From: Imbricaverruca yamaguchii | Taxonomy: Eukaryota; Arthropoda; Thecostraca; Neoverrucidae | Assembly: GCA_034440575.1 (NCBI GenBank) | Contig: JAOTOL010001512.1 | Coordinates: forward strand, 124,001 to 188,000 | Length of the DNA stretch: 64,000 bases | Direction: 5' to 3' | Shown here: piece after piece, positions 43,641 through 54,138 of the stretch | Layout of the letters: each line of letters begins with the position of its first letter | Position numbering within the stretch: position 1 is the first letter of the stretch | The notes under the pieces: generated by a model | The model's database searches: none | What the model saw: the letters and a program-made list of their open reading frames with translations, nothing else | What the model was told of the DNA's origin: nothing | Translations under genes and position numbers: made by a program

Positions 43641-43703
43641 ATGGTCATGCGGTCTCCGAGGTTCCCGACGTTGCCGCTGCTGCTGCTGGTCATCCTGCTC
43701 ACG
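43641..43703 (+). CDS. Signal-peptide exon
   Basis: 21 codons: charged start (MVMRSPR), then a Leu/Ile/Val core (LPLLLLVILLT), followed directly by a strong donor GTAAGC. The initiator ATG lies 13 bases after the last unit of a 44-bp array. Confidence 0.55.
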
Positions 43704-45047
43704 GTAAGCAGTTGTAAGCTCCACACTTCCGCTGCCACGGTTGATTGTACTGCCTGTCACGGTTGCAGTCATGCTGCTGGTTCTACTGATGGTCATGCTG
43801 TCCGTTCTATGACGGTTACACTTGCGATGACAATCCTGCCTGCCGGTTAGGCTGCTGGTCAACTGTTAGTAAGGAATGTGGTAGTACCGCTAGTTCTGTT
43901 TTGCATTACGCTGCTGGGTGGATACTGGCTACAATCATCTTCCTATTGCTGATCATGCTGAGTTGAATTCGCACCGTGAGCATCATTCCGTTGAAAGCTA
44001 TCTCTCTGGGTTACATTTGGAATTTCTACCGGCTGAAAATATAGTCATTTACCAGAAAATTCCAATGCTTACAGGGAATATTAGCATGACCTGGCAGAAA
44101 GCCACTTGTAGCATTATTTTCTGACAAAATGGAAAACATAGCTAGAAGCAGCGAGGTTTTCATAGAAATGCATCCAGTTGCAATCTGCTGTAAAATTGCC
44201 GGTCTTTGCGATTTATTTGCATTGCAAACTAGAAGGAGACGACAGGCGAAAACAAAACTATATATATATAAATATATATATACATATCGTTAGTTGCTCG
44301 TACTTAAAATGGTATGTAGCATTTTTGGTGTGATGGAACTCGTTTTGCTCATTTACCATGAACTACTCCCTGCGTTATAACTGGAAGCGCCTAATTCCGG
44401 GGTATTGCATGCCATATCCAGAAGTGCCTTAAAAATCCGTGGCAAGGAATTATACAGTGCGTAGCCTCTTAATTGTTGCTTTAGCATGGTGCCATATATA
44501 AAATTTTAGGTTCAAATGGATGGAACCACTCTGGGTGAAAGGGCACATTGCTCAAGACCATTGCGAAAAACATACAAATGAAAAGTATTATTCATTAATA
44601 TGAATGCTGTCCTGTCAACCTTTGTTTTGTTTACCTAGTATATACAGGAAACATTGTTTTGTCACGGTAAGTTGACCAACAACACACCATTGCCCTTCGA
44701 TCCACACCCCTCGGTCGTCACCTCATAGGTGACACATGACGTCACACCGTCATATTTGCCACGACAGTGCTGACCTACGCGACCTGCGGCAGTCCTGTGA
44801 GGTCACCAGCTGTGCGGACGGCTCCGTTCCGGCCGTCGATCACCACGCGCCGACCACGTCAGACAACGGCGATCAGCTGCAGAACGTGGGTCGGCAAGTG
44901 GCCAGGCTGTTCACACCCGGCAGCCCCCTCTACGTTGCCTTCAACGACCTCGTCAACGGAATTCTGCGGGGGATTGCCGTCCAGTTGGGAGTGACTCCGG
45001 CGCCATCTGCAGCGAACACAACAAACGCCGCACCACAGCTGAACTAA
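43641..45047 (+). CDS. Small secreted protein, two exons (unknown function)
   Basis: Exon 1 (43641-43703) encodes MVMRSPRFPTLPLLLLVILLT, a textbook signal peptide cut by donor ACG|GTAAGC. Exon 2 (44793-45047), after acceptor gcggcag, continues in phase 0 as SCEVTSCADGSVPAVDHHAP, then FTPGSPLYVAFNDLVNGILRG, ending NAAPQLN and TAA. The total is 105 residues, about 84 after the signal, with two nearby cysteines and an amphipathic C-terminal helix. I do not recognise the family. An AATAAA at 45430-45435 could be the poly(A) signal. Both exons have the GC-rich third positions of the real genes here. An intervening exon cannot be excluded, and neither exon has been tested by homology. Confidence 0.55.
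44793..45047 (+). CDS. Mature-peptide exon of the small secreted protein
   Basis: 84 codons plus TAA, phase 0 start after gacctgcggcag. The frame is also open upstream to an ATG at 44736, but the splice-phase fit and the signal exon favour 44793. The C-terminal stretch SAANTTNAAPQLN is low complexity. Confidence 0.55.
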   Translation, partial: SCEVTSCADGSVPAVDHHAPTTSDNGDQLQNVGRQVARLFTPGSPLYVAFNDLVNGILRGIAVQLGVTPAPSAANTTNAAPQLN

Positions 45048-45760
45048 TAGCTGCGCACGCCACAGCGCCAACCACAGCACCAGGCCTGCCTTAGGCACAA
45101 CGGATGACTCCTTCTCCGCAGCATATGTAGTTCAGGCATGAAGTGTTTTCTTTAGACCAGCTGGAGTTGCATGATGACAATGCATCGCTGCAAACAATTG
45201 TCAAATGTTGAATTTTGTCTTGGACGATGCTTATAATCCCGTTGTTCAGTTTCACCATAGAAAATCGCAGGACTTCACACTTTTGGTTGTACTGCTCGCT
45301 ACACTACTTTTTTTGTTGTCCACCGGATTTCCATAAGTTGGAATTTCCACTCAACGGCATAAGGTTCTGCTTGCTATGTACTACTTATAAAAGCGTTTAT
45401 TCAATCACGGTTCTATTGAATGAAAATGAAAATAAATGATACTTTTGACAAGGAGATTATTTTCGATTATCTGTATTGCTTGGCTAGTAATAGGATACCT
45501 CCACATGAAAAAGGCAATGCGTCATACCTTGGTCTCGCAGTTGTGCAGTGGTGTCCCGGACAGTGGTGCAGTGGTGTTCATACACTTATTTCTAAGTGCC
45601 GATCTTGTTCACCCTAGTTAGTCGGAGATATAATGAAACTATTTGGGACGGGAGATTGAACAATTTAACTATACTTTGGAATTTCGCAGCGCCTATGCAG
45701 TATTCGTTTCGGATGGGAAAATGGCAGTATTTAGTGATCTGGCAACTGAGTCGATATTAG

Positions 45761-46470
45761 CACGCGCCCTGGAGGGGTGGGGGCGAAATCCGCTCACCCC
45801 TCCGGGTTATCGTAGATAACTCCCGATTTTACCGGCCGATATACGCCAATGTTTGTGTATCTGCTTAGATATGAATGGCACGTTGCTTAAAGAAAGAAAA
45901 ACGAAAATCGACTGAATATTTTTTTAGTTAGGGATCGGTAAATTCAAAAAAATTATCGGCGCCAGACCACAAATATCGGCGCTGATGCGCTTCCCGTATA
46001 TTGACAAAAGGGACGTGTTCTTGGCAACACCAGCGACTTGTTTGATGTATATTGTAATGCTACATTGTTTCAAAGTCATGTCAGGTCACCGAGGTCAAGT
46101 CAGGTCAAGTTCATGACAGGTCAACACACGCCCTGGAGGGGTGGAGGGCGGAATCCGCCCACCCCTCCGATTTTTCGTACACAACTCTATATTGTACCGA
46201 CCGATATACGCCATTTTTACGTACCTTCTTAGAAATGACCGGCGCATTGTTTAAAACAAGAAAAATGAAAATCGGCCGCCCAAAAGTTTTTACGTTATAG
46301 TCCGTTAAAGTTTTTTTTTTTAATCGCAGCGCCAGATCACAAAAATCGGCGCCGACTCGCTTTCCCTACATTCACAAAAGGGAAGTGTTCTTGACAACAC
46401 TAAGCGACCTGTTTGATGCATTTTGTTATGCTATAAAATTTAAAAGTCATGTTAGGTCGCCGAGGTCCTC
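45761..46470 (+). repeat. Direct duplication inside the TIR element
   Basis: 45761-46096 and 46127-46467 share the order: terminal motif, GAATCCGC, CGATATACGCCA, CGGCGCCAGA, ACAAAAGGGA-x-GTGTTCTTG, GACCTGTTTGATG-like, and GAGGTC. They are about 75-80% alike by eye. Confidence 0.75.
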
Positions 46471-47092
46471 ACGACAGGCTAATGGAACCAAACTTGGTCA
46501 ACTGGAATGTTGTCATAAATGGAAATGACTGTCATGCGATTGATGCCACTTTGCATGTTACTCCCTTCACATCCGGAAATCTACTGTTTGTCACTGTGTG
46601 CCTAAGCATTTCAATACTTTATTCATGTATTTCACTCCTTTCTTTGCGAATCCGATTGTGAGAGCCGCCCAACGGAGCAGTCAGGTGGGCAGCCAGGTTC
46701 CGGTAACTAGATCAGGTAATGACCTGATACAGTGCTCCTATGTAGGTGACCTGAGGTCAAATGGCGGATCTGGCATATGTGTTGCATCGTTAGTAATGTC
46801 CAAAACATCATTAATGACAATTTTGGAGCATTTAAAGACAATCACTGCGATCCATAACAATGACAAGCCAAGACACGCAAAACCAGAAAATTTTGCTATT
46901 TTGACCTCATTTACCTTGAAGATATTGACCTAATGTCACGAAATTTGCACACAATAGAGTTAACTATCGTGCCCATTGACCATGCGAATTTCGTTGTTCT
47001 AGCCTTAACAGGAGCTGAGACCTTAAGGGGGCGGAATCCGCCCCCCCCCCCCTCCAATGCGCGTAAGTTTCAGAGGCCCTCCAGGGCGCGTG
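45761..47092 (+). mobile_element. Non-autonomous DNA transposon with terminal inverted repeats
   Basis: Left end CACGCGCCCTGGAGG (45761-45775) and right end the exact complement (47078-47092). Just inside lies a related inverted motif, GCGAAATCCGC/GCGGAATCCGC. Flanks are TTAG and TTAA. The first ~340 bases are repeated once in direct orientation (second copy from ~46127, offset 366-371), again beginning with the terminal motif. There is no transposase reading frame. Superfamily undetermined. Confidence 0.7.
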
Positions 47093-47199
47093 TTAAGCGG
47101 ATAAAATAGAACACGGAACCCTCGCTGATGTCTAGCTGATCGGATTTCTGAACAATGTTATTCGATAATTTGCTTTTATTTTTTACTTGATGGGCCAAC

Positions 47200-47535
47200 T
47201 GGCTGGTGGGCCGGCCGAATCTGTCTACCGGCCCAACAGCCATTTGGCGGTATCTGAGGACTACACCTCTCTATCCATCGGCCACCAGCCAGTTGGCGGT
47301 ATCTGGGCACCACTCCCCCTTTATCCACCGGCCACCAGCCAGTTGGCGGTATCTGGGCACCACTCCCCCTTTATCCACCGGCCACCAGCCAGTTGGCGGT
47401 ATCTGAGGACCACCCCTCCCTGTCTGCCGGTCCACCAGCCAGTCGGCGGTATCTGAGGACCACTCCTCTCTATCTGCCGGACCACCAGCCAGTTGGGGGT
47501 ATCTGAGGACCACTCCTCTCTATCCACTGGATGAC
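47200..47535. repeat. 50-bp minisatellite
   Basis: About six units of CCAGCCAGTTGGCGGTATCT plus GAGGACCACTCCTCTCTATC; 50-base steps at 47291, 47341 and 47391. No exon recognised beside it. Confidence 0.95.
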
Positions 47536-49100
47536 AACGGGCAGCTGTGTGGGCTTGGCTGGACTGGGTGTGTTCACTTGTCCAGGCAGCTCCGACGAGG
47601 ACACGTTGCGATCATCCGGCGCGGCTACTGGCCGCTGACCATGACACAGGTGCACCTCTGATGTCTGACACCTGACACCTGACACCTCCGCCGTGTGGAC
47701 GAGGACTGCTGCCTCCTCCTCTTGCCAGATGGGCGCCAACTAAGCTGCATTACATTCGAAGCGTGCTACTGGAGTGCGTAACCTGGTGTGACTTGAGAAA
47801 AGTTAACAGGTCGCTGAAGGCCTGCGCAAAACATGGAACGCTGCCTAGCGAGCACTTGCATGTGTTGCGATGCACTGTGTTGTGCTATGATGGGGTACTG
47901 ACGTGCTGGAAAATAGCTGAACAAATTTAATTCATGACGCATCCTACGCAAGTCACATTTTGTCTCATGCAATCTGTCAGGGAAGTATCAAGTCCAACGG
48001 GAGCATTTGGGCACGATGAAAAAGATCCCGCAATGGTTTATCTATAAATTGCTTCCAAATTATTTGAGAAAAAACTATGGGTATGCATGTCCGTGTTAGT
48101 TACCTTAAATGGAGAAGGAGGTCATTGCATCATCTCGTATGATGCAACAATTATCTTGCGTATAGCCGACAGTTCCCTGAGTCACGGCTTAGGCATCCCT
48201 CCAGCTAATTATTGGGGCACGTCATGACAGGAGCATCGTCACGGCTTCTGCTTCCAGGAGGGAAGTCCAGCATTGCCCGGTAATCAAGACGCGCACACAC
48301 AATTTACCCATAATGCTTCTGATAAATCGCGCATGTTAAAAAAAAAACATTTTATTAGAGTATTTCATGCGACCTGAACTAAAACTCCGCATTCTTCCAC
48401 TCTCCATTTCGTGAACACAAAATGTCGCATGGGATTCACTAAGCACCTCGGTCGAGCGTCAGACTACCGCAAAATCTGAGCAGGGAGCGCTATGCGTCGG
48501 GTTTTAAGCACCTCGTACGCTGCGCGGGTCTCAGCTTTTACGGACGTCCGTCTGAAATGGACTGGAAAAAGTCGCCAACGTGGGCGCTGCATCCAGCGGC
48601 GCTATGGACGGACGTCGGAGGTGCGTTTGCAGCTGCATGATATTTCGCCCGTATTGCGTGACAGGCTCAATTTTCTGGCCCTTGAAGTCGCACTCCGGAT
48701 AGGCGTACTTGCGACCATCATCTACCCATCGGTACCACCGAAGCATCCTAAGTTGTTTGTAGTGTCTCAGTGGTCTAGTCACACACCCTTCAATCCATGA
48801 CCGCCACCAGTGCATTCCAAAATAAGCTAAGCTCCTGTCTCCCACCGCACCATCCATAGAGGACTCCAAGAACTCACGTATTATACAATCGGAATTCGAT
48901 CTAATACAACTATGACAAATCTGTTCTGCAACAGCGGATTAAAAGCGCCTAGAATTCACAGCTTACCCCTAGGGAACAAACCGAATAAGTCGCAGCATAT
49001 CCGCTAGGGCCATTTGCCATATATTCGCAATGCCCATCAACTTCATGCTCCGACCAACATTATTGCCAAGATATTATGCCGACGGACAGACCAGATAACA
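47536..49100. other. Unassigned stretch
   Basis: No gene recognised. A minus-strand frame at 48869-48531 is rich in aromatic and basic residues (WYRWVDDGRKYAYPECDF) but cannot be placed in a family. Confidence 0.4.
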
Positions 49101-49110
49101 GCAGTACACC

Positions 49111-49164
49111 TGCCAGGCATGGCACCAGCAGCACCGCTGCCAGGCATGGCACCAGCAGCTTCAT
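49111..49164 (-). CDS. Possible signal-peptide exon (inverted copy)
   Basis: Minus-strand MKLLVPCLAAVLLVPCLA starting at ATG 49164-49162, followed by GCAG|GTGTAC. It is the inverted duplicate of the exon at 49646. It carries an internal ~24-base repeat (GTGCCATGCCTGGCAG twice) in the hydrophobic core. Confidence 0.3.
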
Positions 49165-49695
49165 CAGCTCGGTTTGCCGCGGCTGTGGAGTGTGGAGGCC
49201 TCTGCTCTATCCAAGCTGCCGAGATATATCTACATATATGTAGATATATGTAGACATATACGCACGCACACACACACATACAATACCCTTACTGGAATTG
49301 GTTTAAGCCCCGGGAGAAAGGCAAATTATAATGCGAACGGAAGTACCTGAAGTTCAATTTGTTCCACAACAGCAGTGTGCAGTTCAAACAGAGCTAGATA
49401 GAAGTGTGCATCAATGTACAGTGCACCTGGTGCAAACAGCGCTGCAGTGGCACTGCGCACTTCGGTCACGATCGGACATCCGCTGACGTCGGCCGACGGG
49501 GCCAAAAGGCATGGATCGCGGGGAACAACACCCAGTGCAGAGCGGGGGGTCGTCGCAGCCACAACCGCTGAGAGACGACTCAACCTGGCCAGACTCGGCA
49601 GCTTGGATAGAGCAGAGACCTCCACAGCCGCGGCAAACCGAGCTGATGAAGCTGCTTGTGCCATGCCTGGCAGCGGTGCTCCTAGTGCTGCTGAC
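49128..49695. repeat. Inverted repeat carrying the signal-like exon
   Basis: 49128-49232 and 49598-49695 are reverse complements of ~100 bases (about 90% by eye), including GGCAGCTTGGATAGAGCAGA and GCGGCAAACCGAGCTGATGA. Confidence 0.9.
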
Positions 49696-49705
49696 CATCA
49701 CAGCT
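49646..49705 (+). CDS. Possible signal-peptide exon (plus copy)
   Basis: 20 codons MKLLVPCLAAVLLVLLTITA: Lys then a long hydrophobic core, like a secretory signal. A GT follows directly (GCT|GTGGTT); in the following 40-bp array the same position reads GAG|GTAGCT, a better donor. A phase-0 open stretch behind acceptor gctctag at 51070-51243 (57 codons, LLYPDRSGPEISIKAACRHH ... ending in TGA) could be the mature part. Both are predictions without homology support. Confidence 0.35.
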
Positions 49706-50345
49706 GTGGTTGGTATTGCTGCTAGTGCTACTGACCATCACAGCTGAGGTAGCTACTGCTGCTAGTGCTGCTGACCATCACAGCTGTTGTAGCTACTGCT
49801 GCTAGTGCTGCTGACCATCACAGCTGAGGTAGCTACTGCTGCTAGTGCTGCTGATCATGACATCTGAGGTAGCACTGCTGCTAGTGCTGCTGACCATCAC
49901 AGCTGAGGTAGCTATTGCTGCTGACCATCACAGCTGAGGTAGCTATTGCTGCTAGTGCTGCTGATCATCACAGCTGAGGTAGCTACTGCTGCTAGTGCTG
50001 CTGACCATCACATCTGAGGTAGCACTGCTGCTAGTGCTGCTGACCATCACAGCTGAGGTAGCTACTGCTGCTAGTGCTGCTGACCATCACAGCTGTGGTC
50101 GGTATTGCTGCTAGTGCTGCTGACCATCACATCTGTGGTAGCTACTGCTGCTAGTGCTACTAACCATCACAGCTGAGGTAGCTACTGCTGCTGACGCTGC
50201 TGACCATCACAGCTGAGGTAGCTACTGCTACTAGTGCTGCTGATCATGACATCTGAGGTAGCTACTGCTGCTAGTGCTGCTGATCATGACATCTGAGGTA
50301 GCTACTGCTGCTAGTGCTGCTGACCATCACAGCTGAGGTCGGTAC
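49690..50345 (+). repeat. 40-bp array after a signal-peptide-like exon
   Basis: About sixteen units of CTGCTGACCATCACAGCTGA then GGTAGCTACTGCTGCTAGTG. The first unit overlaps the codons for LVLLTITA of the putative signal exon; each unit holds a GAG|GTAGCT donor-like site. Confidence 0.9.
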
Positions 50346-51069
50346 TCACTGGTATTGTATTGCACCATACTCAATTGCTTCCACTAAAATATGACTATTC
50401 GGTACTGGTCATCATATATTTTAAGCACGATTAGAAGAGCGAAGCACCTAAAAACTAACAAAGAAGACTAAAACAAGTTATATGTTCATGCATACACCGA
50501 AAAAATGGCTTCTTCCAACGTTCAGGTACTACTTACGACTCGGAACTGTGAAGAATTCTTTCCCAGTTCTCTTTAGCTCCGCCAGTGCCCGCATTGTCTA
50601 ACTGGCGCCAGACATCATGTGCGTTGTGCAATTCGACAGCTCGGTAGGTGAAGGAAGAGCCTGTTCTTTAAAACAGTCGTTCCAAAATTTGCCCTGTTTC
50701 TTCATTCGAGGTTATTTTTGTCGGATGTATAATTCGTGTCGTATCGCATCAGGTCATCACTCACACCATTAGACATTGTAACTGTTGGACTTAGATTGGT
50801 TGCATAGTAGAATGATGAACCGGAAGCTATAAATCAACCAAGTGAAACATTTTACTTTGGATCAAAATTCAAGGACATTTCCGGAAGTTTCGACGATATT
50901 GTTTTATCCAGAGAAAGAAAATAGGCATAGACTGAAAACACCTTTAAGTGTTTTTACAAATCATGATCAAATGACGTGTTTTCCTCCTACCCAAAAACCT
51001 GATAATTATAAATAAACTGAGTGGCAAACTATGCATCTATGTCTGTGTACATCTGACCGGCCGCTCTAG

Positions 51070-51243
51070 TTGTTGTACCCCGACCGGAGCGGACCGGAGA
51101 TCAGCATTAAGGCCGCCTGTCGGCACCACGTCGCACAGATGGTGATTGGCAATCACTTTGCAGCTGACCCTCCACATCATCCAATCGGAATTCCCACGCA
51201 TGGACTGACTCAGGCAGCTGCAGTCGCCTGTGTGGGTGCATGA
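51070..51243 (+). CDS. Possible mature-peptide exon
   Basis: Open phase-0 stretch of 57 codons after ccgctctag: LLYPDRSGPEISIKAACRHH then VAQMVIGNHFAADPPHHPIG, ending GLTQAAAVACVGA and TGA. It lies between two related 40-bp arrays. The strand is uncertain: the minus strand is also open across 51037-51396. Confidence 0.25.
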   Translation: MLYPDRSGPEISIKAACRHHVAQMVIGNHFAADPPHHPIGIPTHGLTQAAAVACVGA

Positions 51244-51559
51244 GTATCCGGTCATCCGCGTATACTGTGGAGTGCAGCCAGCGGTCTGCAGCTCTCCCGG
51301 ATCGACCCAAGAGGAGATCCGGCGGCCGGCTCTCCTCCCCTGCTCTGTAGCCTGGATCCGCCGCTGCTCTGCACGACGCTCGGTCGGCAGCGGCAATCAG
51401 CTACGGGGGGCGGGGAGCCAGTGGAACCCGTGATTAGCCCGTGAAGCTATGAAAAACGGTAGAATACCGGCCGTTCCACCGCGGCCAGCTCAACCCAGTC
51501 ATGCACCGCACATCCGTCCAGCAGTGCAACGAGAAGCACAATCACTGTTGCTGCTACTA

Positions 51560-52630
51560 TTGCAGCTGGGACAGCTATTGCTGCTGATGTTGCTGACCAT
51601 CATAGCTGGGGTAGTTATTTCTGTTGATGTTGTTGACGATCATAGCTCGGGCAGCTATTGCTGCTGATGCTGTCGACTACCACAGCTGGGGCAGCTATTA
51701 CTGATGATATTGCTGACTACCACAGCTGGGGCAGCTATTGCTACTGGTGTCGTTCACCGTTACAGCTGGGGCAGCCATTGCTACTGGTGTTGTTCACCGT
51801 TACAGCTGGGGCAGCTATTGCTACTGATGCTGTTACTGATGCTGTCGACTCCACAGCTGCAGTATTTTACTGCTTTGACTGTCACAGCTGGGGCAGCTAT
51901 TGCTCTGATGCTTCGACTCACAGTCTATTGTTACCGGTGCTGTTGACTGTCACAGCTGGGGCAGCTATTGCTACTGATGCTGTCGACTGCCACAGCTGGG
52001 GCAGCTATTGCTACTGGTGTTGTTCACCGTTACAGCTGGGGCAGCTATTGCTGCTGGTGCTGTTGACTGTCATAGCTGGGGCAGCTATTGCTACTGATGC
52101 TGTCGATTACCACAGCTGGGGCAGCTATTGCTGCTGGTGCTGTTGACTGTCACAGCTGGGGCAGCTATTGCTATTGATGCTGTGCACCGTTACAGCTGGG
52201 GCAGCTATTGCTGCTGATGCTGTTGACTGCCACAGCTGGGGCAGATATTGCTACTGGTGCTGTTCACCGCTACAGCTTGGGCAGCTATGGCTTGTGATGC
52301 TGTCGACTACCACAGCTGGGGCAGCTATTGCTGCTGGTGCTGTTGACTGCCACAGCTGCGGCAGCCATTGCAGCTGATGCTGTTGACTGCCACAGCTGGG
52401 GCAGCTATTGCTACTGGTGCTGTTCACGGCTACAACTGGGGCAGCTATTGCTTGTGATGCTGTCGACTACCACAGCTGGGGCAGCTATTGCTGCTGGTGC
52501 TGTTGACTGCTGCAGCTGGGGCAGCTATTGCAGCTGATGCTGTTGACTGCCATAGCACAGGGTAGCTATTAGTTGCTGCTGATGCTGTAGACCATCACAT
52601 CTGGGGAAGCTATTGCTGTCGGTGCTGCTG
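51560..52630 (+). repeat. 40-bp array related to the one at 49.7 kb
   Basis: About 26 units of CACAGCTGGGGCAGCTATTG then CTACTGGTGCTGTTGACTGC, same length and same order of motifs as the upstream array. Confidence 0.93.
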
Positions 52631-52639
52631 AACTTGCAC

Positions 52640-53968
52640 GGCTGAGCTATTGAAATATCCGGTAGAGTTTGTCATGATGCATAGCCGAATGTGCACTTAT
52701 ACGAGATGTCATTTTGACCAGCATACTGGACTGAGTATTCCCTACATGTCCCTACGACATGCTACTCTCCAATGGCACTCGTGTCGTCCATAACAAATTA
52801 TCACAATTGTGAATGCATATTAAGTTTTGGTATGTTTACTAATTCAGTTTTGTATCAGAGTAATAGACATGTTCTGATTGGAAATAAACTAATGAATACT
52901 ACTTTGAACGGGTGGGGAGAAGAAGGACGGGGTATTACACGAGTGATTTACGAAAATACATTACTGAAATGATTTGCAAAAATTACGTTCTGCTCTCAAT
53001 TCTGAGAGCAGAACTGAGAGAACGTGGCAAGCCAACCGGAGTTAAAACTCGCATTAGATAAATTCACCAGCTGAATGTTTGGCTATAAGTGAGTAGGTTG
53101 GGGACGTCGCCGAGTGAGATGCAGGCAGAGTAACTGCGCTGAGTGCATGTCCTAATGGTGCCTAACTAACTGGAGTGCAGTGTGACGCCGTAATCTTGGA
53201 TTGTTGATATCGGCGTGGAGACTGTTAAGTTGTGGCTGTTTGAGACTAGATAATGAGCTTCCAGTAGTTCAGATCTCCAAGTGGCGTCATGACACAAATT
53301 ACATTGAAATAAGCACAAGTTAGTGGGAAGCCGAGGAGCGGGTTTCGTAATCGCTCTATGTATAAGTGTCTATATATATGTCATTAGAAGTATATAGAAG
53401 TATATATATTTTGTTGGGCCCATTAAGTAAACATCGATCGCGGAACATAGCGCATCGCGTCTCTGCAAAGCCGTGAGAAATACAAGCGAAAACGGATCTA
53501 ACCGAAGATTCTCTTTTCAACCAGCATACATCGTCAGATTTAAACACAGGAACAGACGCACTCTAACAACGCGCAGCGATGGCTCACAGTTACAGTAGAC
53601 ACCAGGCCCCGGTCTACACCAGGGTAGGGGCCTGGGCCACACCTTCGCGCACAGCCTAAAGCCACCGACCGCAGCCGGAGCAACCCCTTCAGCAGGCTGA
53701 CGAACTGCGCGTCAGTCCGACGATGCCTCACACCGTAGCGGCTACCCAAGTTAGCACTCATGCCAAAAGGTTGGTTCCCAACAGAGCACAGTTCTCTCTA
53801 TCTCACACACCGCCGCGCATGTTGTTCACGACCTTGGGTGCATCAACGTAGCCATCCGAAGGCAAGATTAGCTGCGGCCCATCGGCTGGTGGGCCGACCA
53901 TCGGCGCCGACGTCGCCCGGTCAGCGGCTCGGCGGACTCGCGCCAGAGGTGCGCCGCACCCGCGCCCA
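52640..53968. other. Downstream of BBOX1-like gene
   Basis: AT-rich to 53.5 kb, containing a 14-base hairpin (TTCTGCTCTCA-ATTC-TGAGAGCAGAA at 52987-53012). No further exon seen. Confidence 0.45.
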
Positions 53969-54138
53969 CTACTGGACGGCGTCGGCTCGACTCAGCCGGC
54001 TGGTGACGGTGCGGTAGCGGCAGGTGATCTCGTCCCAGTCGATGTAGCTGCCCTCCAGCGTGCGCTCGCCGTCCTCGGTGGCCGTGTAGCCCAGCCTGCC
54101 GTGCATCACGCGGTGGTTGTTGAAGACCAGCGCGTCAC
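53969..54138 (-). CDS. BBOX1: BBOX1-like last exon with distal iron-binding His
   Basis: 170 nt, phase 1 to stop: GDALVFNNHRVMHGRLGYTA then TEDGERTLEGSYIDWDEITC and RYRTVTSRLSRADAVQ, TAG at 53971-53969. VMHGR carries the third iron ligand. Acceptor gaccgcag. The 5' part of this exon with its acceptor is repeated three more times just upstream in transcript sense. Confidence 0.95.

Noticed and set aside
48531..48869. 112-codon minus-strand frame
   Set aside because: Aromatic-rich and possibly part of an old element, but no motif or splice context supports a gene.
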